The notes under the pieces were generated by a model. The model worked only from the letters and a program-made list of their open reading frames with translations, was not told where the DNA came from and ran no database searches. Position numbers and translations under genes: made by a program. DNA of 64,000 nucleotides from Bog-473 sp963817735. Lineage in GTDB: Bacteria; Actinomycetota; Acidimicrobiia; Acidimicrobiales; RAAP-2. Positions 49,696-58,990 of this stretch are shown one piece after another. Every line of letters begins with the position of its first letter. Positions within the stretch are counted from its first letter, which is position 1. The DNA is taken from the NCBI GenBank assembly GCA_963817735.1, contig CAWFPP010000010.1, forward strand, positions 248,001-312,000. Reading direction: 5' to 3'.

Positions 49696-51145
49696 TCAAC
49701 GAGCGCCAATAACTCCGTTTCCTACCGTTGCAAGGCAGCTGACGCGCGGCCGAGACATCCAGTTCAGCGCTTGGGATATCGAGTCAACCTGATCGTCATG
49801 CACGCCATGCGGGAATGCCAAGATCTCGGTTCGTAAATCGTCGAGCCAAGGAGCGTCGCGCGGCAGAAATACTGCGCCGGCCTCGATCTTCGCTGATTGC
49901 GCAGCCATGCGCACGACCTTGTCGGCTTCCGGTCGTATTGCAATGGCCGGAATATGATGCTCCCTGAGCTCTTGAAGAAGGCTGGTGCCGGAGCCGGCAT
50001 CTTCGATCAGCGTCGTGGCGCCATGCCACCTATAGTACATCTCGATCACTTTGCGTCGTAGGGCAGGGTAGTCCAGCCGAAGGCGAACCAGATCGAGCAA
50101 ATAATAGTAATCACACACAACACCCCATACTGTTGCAACTGAGTAATCGGAAAGTTCCCCCGCCTTCATCGCGGTGTCCCAGCTGATGACAGTCTGCTTA
50201 ACGGCCCGAGGCTCTGGATTCGTACCAACGGAACCAACCCCAGTCGATCATGTTGCCGCCTGCTGGCACTGGCGCCTGCTGATACTGCGCCTCGAAGATT
50301 GCGGATCCCATCGAGACTTTCATGGAGTTGAGGACGTCTTTCGGCTCGCGGGCTGGATGCAGCACATCGCCAACGTGTCTGGTGTGATATCGCCCCGGGC
50401 CGATCTCGATACGCTCCTCTGCCTCAGCGACTGCAGGCATGCATAAGTGCCGCCACCCTCCGTGTTTAAGGAGATGGCCCGCAAGATCGCCCTCGTGCAG
50501 GCGTTGCATGACCAGAATCATCGCATCTCTCTGTTTGTCGTCGAGACGCGAGAGCAGAGTGGTGCCGCACCATTCATTGACCCGCTCACGAGTTGTATCC
50601 GACATGGCGTCCGCCGGCTTGATCGGGTCATCGATGATGATCAGATTGCCGCCGCGTCCGGTCAACGTACCGCCAACCGAGGTTCACAAACGGAAGCCGC
50701 GCTCTGTTGTCATGATCTCAGTTTCGGTGTTCTTGACCGGGTCGATCCTGGTTCCGGGAAAGACACGCTGATACCAATCTGAACTCATGACCGTGCGGCT
50801 GTCGTTGGCGTGCTTGACCGCGAGTTCTTGTGCATAGCTAATGCAGATGATGCGGCGCGTCGGATCGTGGCCCAGTATCCAGGCAGGAAGCGCCACCGAA
50901 GTGCAGATCGATTTCAAGTGACGCGGCGGGATGCTGATGATTAGCCGCTTATTTTCGCCGCTCGCTACCTTCGATAACTCATGGCACATGGCCTCAATGT
51001 GCCAGTTAGGCGAGAAATCGTCTCCGGGACTGACGGTCGCAAACACCTTTTGCAGAAAGGCGTGAAGGTCCGTTCGCAGGATATAATCGAGAACGGCATT
51101 CTCGCCGGATGCCGCGATTTAAGCGCGTGCGCGCACATTGTCATT
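49696..51145 (-). pseudogene. terL: Phage-type terminase large subunit gene, frameshifted
   Basis: Read on the minus strand, three main frames join into one packaging ATPase/nuclease. The first (from near 51,115) has LDYILRTDLHAFLQKVFATV and IISIPPRHLKSICTS, the Walker A-like loop of this family. The second (50198-50665) has GGNLIIIDDPIKPADAMS, which holds the Walker B acidic pair, and AIFEAQYQQAPVPAGG. The third (49696-50169) has WDTAMKAGELSDYSVATVWG and the nuclease part ending in GVHDDQVDSISQAL. Breaks occur near 51,100, 50,680 and 50,185. Such genes mark prophage-like islands of rhizobia. The neighbours DUF5681 and ParB-like fit this. Confidence 0.8.
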
Positions 51146-51614
51146 GTTCCTCTTCATTTGCAGTCTTGCGGTTGAGGTGGCCGTTGCGGCGGAGATAGTC
51201 CTGGATGATTGCGTCATCCTCCGGCAAAGCTGCGAGCACCTCATCCTGCTGATCGCCCAGTAATCCCATCCTAGTGAGGAGGCCGATGACGATACTGGCG
51301 GAGCGAGCATCGCCCTTCATGGCTTTGCTCGCATGGGCCTGCACCATGGCCTCAAGCTTGGTCATGGTGCGTGTCCTGTCGCCCTCGCGAACCGAGACTT
51401 TTTCACTCATGACCCGGCTGACCGTCGTCCCGTGGTTGGGCAGTCCTTTGGGACGGCCCTTCGGATTCCCGGACTGCCCCGGCTTGAAGCGGGTGTGGCG
51501 GGGAGGACGTTTATAGCCCACGTCGTAATCGGCCTTCGGGCCCTGGCCGGCTGGCTCATTCGGCACGCTCACTACGGGGTTGTCGCCCTCGTCCCCCTGC
51601 TCGTAGTCCGCCAT
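51141..51614 (-). CDS. DUF5681 domain protein
   Basis: Intact protein of 157 aa. It contains the DUF5681 signature YKRPPRHTRFKPGQSGNPKG followed by RPKGLPNHGT, then a helical charged part ending in LNRKTANEEEQ. DUF5681 proteins precede large terminase genes in alphaproteobacterial prophage islands and may act like a small terminase subunit (context inference). Its ATG overlaps the stop of the upstream ParB-like gene (TGATG), and it overlaps the start region of the terL remnant by a few bases, so the three formed one operon. Confidence 0.8.
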   Translation of the reverse strand: MADYEQGDEGDNPVVSVPNEPAGQGPKADYDVGYKRPPRHTRFKPGQSGNPKGRPKGLPNHGTTVSRVMSEKVSVREGDRTRTMTKLEAMVQAHASKAMKGDARSASIVIGLLTRMGLLGDQQDEVLAALPEDDAIIQDYLRRNGHLNRKTANEEEQ

Positions 51615-52405
51615 CAGCGCACCTCCTTGGTCGCTGCCGTGTCATTGGCGGCAATCGCCGACGGTGCTGAAGCCGAGCGTGCGCGAATCTCCTTGATCTC
51701 CTCGAAAGTCTGACCGGTCGCTGCCAGTGTGGCCGACTTGCCCGTGTAGGCTTGCCAGCGCCTGATCGCGACATCCGCGTCGTGTACGGCATCGTCGAGC
51801 GCCTCGCCGCAGACCAGGCGGTGGCTACCGAGCATCCAAACGTCGCCGGGCTGACTGACGGCGGGGTCGAGGAGGGGATCGCGAACTCCATCCTCAGCGC
51901 CTATACCTTCCCGCTCGGCCGCGTCGGCGTCACGAGGATGATGTCGATCTCGCCCATCTCGAACCCGGTCAGTTCGACCTCGAAGTCGATATCGACGAGA
52001 GCCTGCAGCTCAATGGCCAAGGTCTCGCGGTCCCATCTGGCCTTTTCCGCCAGCCTATTGTCAGCGATCACATAGGCGCGCTTCTCAGCGGCGGACAAAT
52101 GGGACAAACGCAATGCCGGGATAGCGCTCAGACCGAGCAACTCGCGGCTTCGACGCGACCATGACCGGCGATATCGCGCCAGTGTCATCAATCAGCACCG
52201 GATTTGTGAAGCCGAACTGCTTAATGCTGTCGGCAATCTGCCGGATCTGCTTCCTGCCGTGGGTGCGGGCATTGCCCTTGTAAGGCGTAAGCTGCGCCAA
52301 GGGGACGAGCTCTACGCGCCGATCCTGGTCTGCGACTGCGGCGAACGTATTCTCATTCTCACAAGCTAACGTTTTGTCTGAAATCCTTGACATTGAAGGC
52401 TCCAT
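51614..52405 (-). pseudogene. ParB/methylase-type gene with frameshifts
   Basis: The N-terminal part has a ParB/sulfiredoxin-like nuclease domain: ELVPLAQLTPYKGNARTHGR, IADSIKQFGFTNPVLID, then after a break near 52,170 ARLLGLSAIPALRLSHLS and AYVIADNRLAEKARWD. Such proteins in rhizobia continue into a DNA methylase; here only a C-terminal piece remains (WMLGSHRLVCGEALDD joined to DVAIRRWQAYTGK), so the methylase core is absent. The stop overlaps the DUF5681 start. The ATG at 52405 (MEPSMS) follows a GGAGGT site that lies in the triplicated repeat; an ATG at 52393 is an alternative. Confidence 0.65.
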
Positions 52406-52660
52406 TGGTTGTTTGGAGACCTCCAAATAGTCGAACGCTCTTCCCGTTAAGAGGTAGGCTTTTTGGGATTTTTGACCGATCGACATAGAGCTCTCCATTG
52501 GTTGTTTGGAGACCTCCAAATAGTCGAACGCTCTTCCCGTTAAGCGGTGGGCTTTCTGGGATTATGGGCCGATCGACATGGAGCTCTCCTCTGCTGTTGG
52601 CGACCTCCAAATAGTCGATTGCGATTCCCACTAAGAGGGGGGCTTTTTGGGAATTTGTGG
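52400..52660. repeat. 93/91-bp tandem repeat spanning a gene junction, about 2.6 copies
   Basis: GACCTCCAAATAGTCGA starts copies at 52418, 52511 and 52602 (periods 93 and 91). On the minus strand each unit holds, in order, the last codons and stop of the upstream gene (…AAAAAGCC..CCTCTTA), a GGAGGT ribosome site, and an ATG with the first codons of the downstream gene. The stop-to-start junction between two packaging-island genes has thus been triplicated. Copies 1 and 2 are nearly identical; the third, next to the upstream gene, is more diverged. Confidence 0.85.
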
Positions 52661-53338
52661 CGGGTAGAGAGCCGGCATATTGGCGAGAATGAACTTGGCC
52701 GCCTCGGCAGTGTCCTTCCCCTTCACCTGCGCCAAGGCAAGCTGGTAACGCTTCACCGCGAGATTTTCCGCTGCGCGTTCGGTCGTCATCTTTTCTCGCC
52801 ATTTGGCAATCTGCGAACCGGAGATTCGATTGCCCGACTGGTCCCTGTACCCCATCCTCACAAGGCGGCTTGCGACCTCGCGCCCGGCATCCCTGCGCTT
52901 GGTTCCCGCCTCCATGAGCAGGGTCATGGCCGCGGCCGGTAAGGCTCTGAAGAGCTCATCCGAGAGTGCATTGGGAGGCCGGTGGCCGACCTTTGCAGCC
53001 TGCAGAAGCGGCGCGACGATTCCTCGGTCGAGATCCTTCAATGCACACGCAAGATCGATGAGCGGTATCGGCAATGCTGGCTTGTCGGGAAAAAGTGCAG
53101 CGATCAACCGATTGACCCCCACGAGAGCTGCCACGACGCTCGCCCTCCCATGGTCCGGCTTGCTAGGGTCGTAGTTCGATGCTGCCCCCAATGCCTGCCC
53201 AAGAAAATGCATCGCTTGCGCAAGCTCAGTGGGGTTAATCGCACTCCCGCGTTGCGGTGACTCCTGCATGACGGATTCGCTAGAACGAGCACGGCCGATT
53301 TCCTCTTCGTGGCCCATACGTTCCTGGTGATTTTCCAT
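52631..53338 (-). CDS. Rhizobial-type hypothetical protein
   Basis: Protein of 235 aa from the ATG at 53338; a longer frame to 53482 has low-complexity N-terminal sequence. The middle part is helical (MHFLGQALGAASNYDPSKP, LIDLACALKDLDRGIVAPLL). Near the C-terminus ISGSQIAKWREKMTTERA looks like a helix-turn-helix or a DNA-binding helix. It ends PPQIPKKPPS, and its last codons are part of the triplicated junction repeat. It stands upstream of the ParB-like gene and may be a regulatory protein of the same island (inference). I do not recognise a named family. Confidence 0.6.
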   Translation of the reverse strand: MENHQERMGHEEEIGRARSSESVMQESPQRGSAINPTELAQAMHFLGQALGAASNYDPSKPDHGRASVVAALVGVNRLIAALFPDKPALPIPLIDLACALKDLDRGIVAPLLQAAKVGHRPPNALSDELFRALPAAAMTLLMEAGTKRRDAGREVASRLVRMGYRDQSGNRISGSQIAKWREKMTTERAAENLAVKRYQLALAQVKGKDTAEAAKFILANMPALYPPQIPKKPPS

Positions 53339-54041
53339 TCTCGTCTCCCCAACAGATCTCAGTCTGCGGCAGCCCCCCGAAATGCGAGGACGGCTTGGCG
53401 GCGCGCTTGACAGCGCGGGCGCTAAAGTGGTGATTAATGGAATAACGGGCGCTGCATTTCGTTGTTCCTTTGTTCCCGGCAAATCCCTGTTGGTCCCAAT
53501 TCCAATTCCCTGTTTAGAAGAAGAAATTCCCTGTTCGCATGCGCAGGGAATTCCCAGTTTAAGCGATTGGAAACGCTCAAGGTTTCGGCTTCCGATAGCG
53601 CGCGTGGCCCGCTAGTTCTGTTGAAATTCCCTGCTGATTTCCCTGTTGGCAGGGAAGCACTCGGATCCGAAGAGCGGCAAACGGCTAGAGAATAGGTTTT
53701 GGCAGAACGAACCCCCCGGCGTACTTTGGAGGTTCGAAAGATTTCGGCCCCGAGTTGCCTACCGTTTCTGTGCCGTTTCGTGATGCTGTGCGATGCCGAA
53801 CCCGAAACTGACTGGGTCAGCCCGTAGCGCATGGAAGCCACCAGCGTGAGAACGGCGGCGGGCCCCGGTTGTGCGGCCTCCATCAGTCGAAAAGGCCGCG
53901 TAGCTAAAGCCATCACAACGAAAGCTTGGCCGTCCCAAAAGGTCTGGGACATGCGCCCGAAATATCCCGTTATTGCGAAAGCCATCCCGCAAATCAATAT
54001 CCGGGCGCGCCATCACGGTTTCCGTTCGCGAGTTCAAGTAG
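53339..54041. other. Intergenic region with AATTCCCTG repeats
   Basis: No convincing gene. Between about 53,470 and 53,665 the words AATTCCCTG, TTCCCTGTT and CAGGGAA recur in both orientations; this kind of short repeat is typical of intergenic rhizobial DNA. Open minus frames (53434-53997, 53759-54103) show no recognisable domain. Confidence 0.5.
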
Positions 54042-54072
54042 CCAGTGCATAAAATAAGCGGGTGAGGAGAGA

Positions 54073-54100
54073 GTAACCTCTTGAAGAGACAAGAGGTTAC
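54073..54100 (+). promoter_or_regulatory. Hairpin covering the IS30 ribosome binding site
   Basis: GTAACCTCTTG (54073-54083) and CAAGAGGTTAC (54090-54100) are perfect 11-bp complements around AAGAGA, ending two bases before the ATG. The AGAGG ribosome site is in the second arm and would be hidden in transcripts that start outside the element. Confidence 0.7.
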
Positions 54101-54102
54101 CA

Positions 54103-55068
54103 ATGAAGAAGTATCGACGCATTGGCTACGAAGAGCGTTGCCAGCTGCATGCCTTGGTTAAACGCGGATTGAAGCAAGAAGACATTGCCGCCACGCTTGG
54201 CTTCAGTCAGGGAACCATCAGCCGGGAACTGCGCCGGAACCGGGGCGGACGCGGTTATCGGTTCAAGCAGGCGCAAAACAAAACAGACGTCCGGCAACAT
54301 AGCGTGCGGGGTCAGGCCCGGAAGTTGACGCAGCCCTTGCATCGCCTGATTGCTGCCAGGCTGCAACAAGAACGGTGGAGTCCGGAGCAGATCAGCGGCT
54401 GGCTCAAGAATGAACGCGACACGTCTATCAGTCACGAACGTATCTACCAGATGATCTGGCAAGATAAACGCGGAGGCGGCACTTTGTGGCGTTGCTTGCG
54501 AAGGCGCGGCAAACGCTACAACAAGCGCAGCGGTCAAAACGGCGGGCGTGGCCTAATCCCCAATAGAATCGATATCAGCGAACGTCCGGCTATTGTCGCA
54601 CGCAAGAGCCGTCTTGGTGATTGGGAAGGCGACACCGTTGTCAGCGCCGGACACAAAGGCGGGCTCCTAACTCATGTCGAACGCAAGAGCATGTTGACCA
54701 AGATCGTCAAGCTGCCGCGCACCACCGCCAAGGCAACACATAAAGCTACGGTACGCCGTCTCAAGCCGATCCGGCGGTTTGTTGCGACAATCACCTATGA
54801 CAATGGCAAGGAGTTCGCCAGCCATCAACAAACCGCCAAAGCCCTGAAGGCCAAAGTCTACTTCGCTACGCCCTATCATGCCTGGGAGCGGGGCCTCAAC
54901 GAAAACACCAACGGCTTAATCCGCGACTTCTTCCCAAAGGGTACAGACTTCTCTACGGTGTCTTATGCCAAGGTTGCTAAGGTCGAGCGTTTGCTCAACT
55001 CAAGACCACGCAAATCTCTCGGCTTCCGTTCACCGCAAGAGGTTTTTCAAGCTCTTTCTTCAGCCTAA
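54103..55068 (+). CDS. IS30 family transposase
   Basis: Intact DDE transposase of 321 aa. The N-terminal helix-turn-helix is YEERCQLHALVKRGLKQEDIA followed by LGFSQGTISRELRRN (split by a turn). The catalytic domain shows DWEGDTVVSAGHKG with the first Asp, ITYDNGKEFASH with the second Asp, and NENTNGLIRDFFPKG with the Glu. All IS30 marks are present and the gene is uninterrupted, in contrast to nearly every neighbour, so the element entered recently. The start ATG is at 54103, right after the regulatory hairpin. Confidence 0.95.
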   Translation: MKKYRRIGYEERCQLHALVKRGLKQEDIAATLGFSQGTISRELRRNRGGRGYRFKQAQNKTDVRQHSVRGQARKLTQPLHRLIAARLQQERWSPEQISGWLKNERDTSISHERIYQMIWQDKRGGGTLWRCLRRRGKRYNKRSGQNGGRGLIPNRIDISERPAIVARKSRLGDWEGDTVVSAGHKGGLLTHVERKSMLTKIVKLPRTTAKATHKATVRRLKPIRRFVATITYDNGKEFASHQQTAKALKAKVYFATPYHAWERGLNENTNGLIRDFFPKGTDFSTVSYAKVAKVERLLNSRPRKSLGFRSPQEVFQALSSA

Positions 55069-55083
55069 ATCTTTATGCACTGG

Positions 55084-55542
55084 GTTGTTGAATCCGCGGT
55101 TTTAAAAATCAAAGATCAGCAGCGTTAAAAATGGGCTAATGGACGGAATAATCCCGGTCCCAGAACCTGCCCGTTAAATTTCGCATCTAACGGATCAATG
55201 TCGCCCCTTTCTTTCGGCAATGCGGCGCAGACGGGTTCCATGTATTCCCACAACGGGCGAGGACCCCCAACCCGCCCCGAATCTTTCACGGAATTTCAGC
55301 AATTTCTCGAGGAGCTGAGCAGCTGACGAAGTCGCTGGAAGGGGCCCGTCTAGGCCTCACGAAAATTAACCAATTTAAATAATAAACAAGTGAAATCGTT
55401 CCCGGGTTGCTTTACCGAAAACTAGGCACAAGCCACTAATGCGTTTGACTGGCTTCTAGCGATTTGAAACTGTGCGGGACCGAACCAGGCGTTGCGGCGA
55501 ACACGCTACTACAGGTTCGCCGATAGATAGGAGTGCTGAGCC
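55084..55542. other. Stretch without a recognisable gene
   Basis: Only short frames occur, for example a 42-codon plus frame near 55,198 ending in an ELSS tail, without known motifs. No repeats or RNA genes are evident. Confidence 0.45.
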
Positions 55543-56077
55543 ATGAAGCGCCTTATGTGTTCCGCCGCTGTTGCGAGCGCCTTGTTGGCAGCAACCGCTA
55601 TTCCGTCCGGAGCGACCGTCGTCACATTGGATGCTCTTTCGGTGATTCTATAGCTTCTGGCGGCTTCCTACGACGGTAGCACGTATTCGTTCACCTTGAC
55701 ACAGCAAACGAGCTTGTCACAGTCGCCGGTGCCGAATACAACATCAATGCACCTTTAGATCCTTTCACGTGCTTACGGGCCTGTCCGGTATTACAGTTGC
55801 CGTAACCCCCGTTGGTATGACTCGATGTCCACTTTTAGCGATCCGGCGACTTAGGACCGGGAATGTATTCCCTCGTAATCAACGGAACGGGAAATTTAAC
55901 GACTGCCGGGTCGTTTTATTCGGTGGCACAATTACGGGCAGCCCTCTCAGCGCTGTGCCAATTCCTGGAGCATTGGCACTCTTCGCGAGCGGCTTAGGTT
56001 TGCTAGGTTTCTGGGGTTGGAACAAAAGGCGGAAGGCTGGATCGGGTTCGGCTTCGCTGGAAGCGGTAGCTTGCTGA
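55543..56077 (+). pseudogene. PEP-CTERM/VPIP-type exported protein gene, frameshifted
   Basis: Starts at ATG 55543 behind a GGAG site with a signal peptide (KRLMCSAAVASALLAATAIP). The frame breaks near 55,640, where another frame continues GDSIASGGF, and again near 55,665 (YDGSTYSFT) and 55,760 (LTGLSGITVAVTP). The last frame ends VPIPGALALFASGLGLLGF, then WGWNKRRK and a short tail to TGA at 56077, a C-terminal sorting signal. At least three indels are needed to restore it. The family is exported and anchored or released by exosortase-like enzymes; the function of the body is unknown. Confidence 0.65.
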
Positions 56078-56208
56078 GATAGCTCCTCCACACCGATAGC
56101 AACGAAAATAAGTGGCCCTCCACTGAACAGGTGGGGGGCCTCTTCTATTACGATACTTTACAAGTAATTCCGGAAGCAGGTCAGCGCTGCTGGTTGAGGG
56201 TGGACTCT

Positions 56209-56893
56209 ATGCGCGTTGCCAAGCTGCTTTGCCTCGGCTTTATCGCTGCTGCAGCATTAGCTTGCCCAGCCCACCCTCAGGATGCCGACCAATCGCTGAG
56301 ACTCTACACCGTCCACGTTATCAGAGTTCCGAAGGAATCCTGGACCGGTTACGGCATTTATTTGGGAAACGGAATTGTAATTACAGCAGCTCACGTCGCC
56401 GGTCTCGCACCGTGGCATAAACTCGTCGTGGAGATCGCCGGCCAGAATCTTCCCGCCAATGTCTTAAAGAAAGGCCAATTCGGCGACGTGGACTTGACCC
56501 TCCTCGCTGTGGACGAGCGGCAGCTTCCAGTCAGCCTGCGGCTTCGTCGAATGACGGTGTGTAAGGATCCCCCATTGCCCGGCGAGGAAGTCATCGTCGC
56601 AATTCCGGAGGGAATAGCGCGATCTCACGTTATCTCGCCCTCTCTGCTTCCCCATGATCTAGCGCCCAAGTTCCGGACGGCGATCAGCGACGTCGCAACG
56701 ACCGGAAATTCTGGATCTGGCGTCTTTGATGCGGACAAGAAATGCCTCCTCGGCATCATCAGCGCAAAAATAAAGGCGTTTCAGATCAGACAACAAAACG
56801 GGCACGCCGTGAGGGAGTTCTCATGATATCGCTAAGTACTTTGTGCCTGCACGCACAATAGCCGATTTCATACCTCCAGGGTATCGCTTCTGA
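56209..56893 (+). CDS. Trypsin-like serine protease, frameshifted near the 3' end
   Basis: Exported protease of about 227 aa from ATG 56209, after a signal peptide (LLCLGFIAAAALACPAHP). The triad is present: His in ITAAHVAG, Asp in GDVDLTLLAV and Ser in TTGNSGSGVFD. The frame as given runs to a stop at 56826, but about 10 codons before that a single-base change opens another frame that reads DIAKYFVPARTIADFIPPG and ends at TGA 56891-56893, the expected C-terminus. The N-terminal extension to 56131 is not needed. It likely acts in the periplasm on an unknown substrate. Confidence 0.75.
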
Positions 56894-57105
56894 CCTCACA
56901 CGCGGTGTCAATGGAGCCATTCCGGGATTGGCAGAGAAAATGTTGAAAGTATCTAGCGCTTCCGCCGGTTGGACGCTCTCCACACGCATCGAAACAGGCC
57001 GCCGTTACCTGAAAGGTCGCGCATCCTGAGAGCCGTCCGATAAAGTCTTCCGACGTGTCCTCGACTCGCTAGGCTATTCAGATTGCAAAGGTGAATTCTC
57101 GCAGA

Positions 57106-57417
57106 TTACCGAAGCCGGCTCCGAGCCGCGCGCCAGCAGTAATCATCGGTATTGTCCCAATTACGACCTGCCAACGGAAATCTTCCTCCACCATTTGCAG
57201 CGACGCATGCGGGATATACGCGATCGGAGTTCGCGGTGGGTCTCCAAGAATTACCTCGACAGTAATCCTCAACCCATGCTTCGAACAGGCATGCATGGTA
57301 TGCTCTCGTCTCGGCAGCTGTAAGGCGAAGACCCAATCGCTGCTGCGCGAAGGCCGGGGACGAGTTAACGAGAAAATGACCCACAACGAGCGCGGCCACC
57401 ATGACAAGAACTTTCAT
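57106..57417 (-). CDS. Small secreted rhizobial-type protein (103 aa)
   Basis: Intact protein with a clear signal peptide: MKVLVMVAALVVGHF followed by a cleavage site near AFA-QQ. The mature part has four or more cysteines (YHACLF, DYCRGN, YPACVA, DDYCWR) that suggest disulfides, and a conserved-looking ETRAYHACLFEAWVEDYC segment. The ribosome site AGGAGG lies just upstream on the minus strand. It resembles small periplasmic proteins of Bradyrhizobium of unknown function. Confidence 0.65.
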   Translation of the reverse strand: MKVLVMVAALVVGHFLVNSSPAFAQQRLGLRLTAAETRAYHACLFEAWVEDYCRGNSWRPTANSDRVYPACVAANGGGRFPLAGRNWDNTDDYCWRAARSRLR

Positions 57418-58285
57418 ACGCTTCCTCCTGAGGGTCTGTGCCCGGACCTGAGCGGAGCTAAGGTGGTTGCCCTAATTCGCGAACGGACGCGCGAGAGGTA
57501 GTTCAAATGGCTGATTCCATTTATCGCTAGCCTATAAAGCAGCTGATGCAGGAATTCGTTCATGACAAGTTGAAGCCTGGGAGGTTTTTGAAAAAAGAAA
57601 GCCACTGACTGGTTAGCCAAAAGCACTCAACCACCAGGCCAACGACTGCGCAGACGCGTGTCGAGGGAATCGCGATCGATTCAGGTGCGAGAAAGCACTA
57701 CCCCAGCATCAATCGAACTCAAACTCATGAACTTTACAACCCTTCCCGTTAAAATATCGTTCATGGTCCCCGCTTGAGGTAGTGGTAATTGCATCGGACA
57801 CTGCTCCGGTTCGCGGAGTCCTCAACGACAAGAATTGTTTACTGGTGCCCTTCTTTGAATAGAGCAGCTTGCAAATTGCGTTATTGAGGTTCTCACTGAT
57901 CCTCCGCTGTTTCGCTCGATTCGAGTTCAAGCACGCAAGACCATTCTTGACCAATACGACTTAGCGCGGCTTTGCCTTCCGAGGATGATGGCACTTACTC
58001 AAAAGGCGAGCCTAGGCAAAGGCTGAAGGAAGAAAGGGGCTGCGACGGGCGGCCAATTGCACGCGAACGGCGGGTACACGGCTGGCGTTCGCTTCAAGCA
58101 TTGCGAAGATATTCTTGCGAAGCATAATCCGGCATGAGCCCATTAGGGACGGGGCAAATGACAATCGACGAAGTTACTAACTGCCATGCGCCGAGTTCTA
58201 GTCGTTGGTGAGCCGCTTCATGGTGCCGCGCTGACGGGGCTTTCTTCTTGCTGTGAACTGAATGCCACCATGTCCGGCTGCAGCC
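57418..58285. other. Gene-poor stretch with one weak candidate frame
   Basis: Nothing firm. The minus frame 57709-57954 (81 aa, NLNNAICKLLYSKKGT and TTSSGDHERYFN) has a natural-looking composition and could be the rest of a small exported protein, but its start is weak. The plus frame 58186-58395 lacks motifs. Confidence 0.35.
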
Positions 58286-58798
58286 TCACCCGCACGAGGC
58301 GCCCGTGCAGTTACCGACTTGAGGCGACCGCTGTCCAGGCTTGCGGCACAGGCCCGCGGGGAAAACGCGGCGTTGAGCGTTGCTCACCATCCTAAATCCG
58401 ACGACCGCAAAGTGATGATCGAACGTGTAGGCAAGCCGTATTCGCGCACGCTTCATGATCGCGAAGCTAGTGGCATCGACGGCGGACAATCTGTGCAGGT
58501 CGCCACGCCGGAAATATTCCCACGATCGCTGCAAATCGCGCAGGTCGCAGGGAAGGATGTTGAGAGTGCCCGGCCGGGCTACCGGATCTTTCCACGCCAA
58601 CGCCACATCCCTGTTGGCGTTGCGATCGAGAAAGGTGAATGTCTCAATGACCACCGGAACGGAGGTGTGCAGCCTGGCGCCAGCCGCACGCAACAGATTC
58701 CATTGTTCCCGCGCTTGCGCATGCAGCGGGTCTCGCGACAACGCCAGGGCGATCCACGCCCCGCTGTCGACGAAGACCGGCTCGCCCTGTCGGATCAC
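58286..58798 (-). CDS. PIN-domain (VapC-like) ribonuclease toxin
   Basis: Protein of 170 aa. PIN marks are FVDSGAWIALALSRDP with the first Asp, VVIETFTFLDR with the acidic middle residue, and SAVDATSFAIMKRARI with the later Asp, then AYTFDHHFAVVGF at the end of the domain. PIN toxins cleave RNA with Mg2+ held by these acids. The last 30 residues are basic and unusual, possibly a readthrough after a lost stop. The start is GTG at 58798, overlapping the stop of a short upstream frame. No intact antitoxin is present. Confidence 0.75.
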   Translation of the reverse strand: MIRQGEPVFVDSGAWIALALSRDPLHAQAREQWNLLRAAGARLHTSVPVVIETFTFLDRNANRDVALAWKDPVARPGTLNILPCDLRDLQRSWEYFRRGDLHRLSAVDATSFAIMKRARIRLAYTFDHHFAVVGFRMVSNAQRRVFPAGLCRKPGQRSPQVGNCTGASCG

Positions 58799-58937
58799 GG
58801 CTCGTCGTAAACGCTATCGTGCTCACATAGGGCACGGATCGCGAATTTGCGGCGCGAGAGGATGCGTCTCTCATAGCGATCAAGCTTGAGGAGTTCCGGT
58901 AGCGCGCGGCCCCGTGGAACGCTTCCTCAAAAATTAA
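58795..58937 (-). pseudogene. C-terminal remnant of a gene upstream of the PIN toxin
   Basis: The minus frame ending at TGA 58795-58797 reads LPELLKLDRYERRILSRRKF and then AIRALCEHDSVYDEP, about 40 codons without a start codon. The basic LDRYERR..SRRK pattern is common at the C-terminus of rhizobial hypothetical proteins. Its stop overlaps the GTG of the toxin gene, so it was once translationally coupled to it, perhaps as an antitoxin or an unrelated partner. Confidence 0.4.
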
Positions 58938-58990
58938 CTATTATCCGCTCGGAAGGGTCAAAGTAGCGCTTGCTTAGAGTAGACGGCGGA

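Larger units (their letters stand above)
54042..55083 (+). mobile_element. IS30 family insertion sequence
   Basis: Inverted ends CCAGTGCATAAA (54042-54053) and TTTATGCACTGG (55072-55083) flank a complete IS30 transposase gene. The similarity of the ends extends one base further out (G/C) but not inward. A target duplication could not be fixed. Length is about 1.04 kb, normal for the family. Confidence 0.85.

Noticed and set aside
52400..52660. CRISPR-like array
   Set aside because: The units are 91-93 bp with no spacers and contain gene ends; they are tandem duplications, not a CRISPR array. No array was seen elsewhere.
52359..52802. 147-codon minus frame through the tandem repeat
   Set aside because: It reads out of frame through the end of the upstream gene and the repeat; the repeated peptide in this frame is a by-product of the DNA repeat.
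53434..53997. 187-codon minus frame before the IS30 element
   Set aside because: Composition is uneven, it runs through AATTCCCTG repeats, and no family is recognisable.
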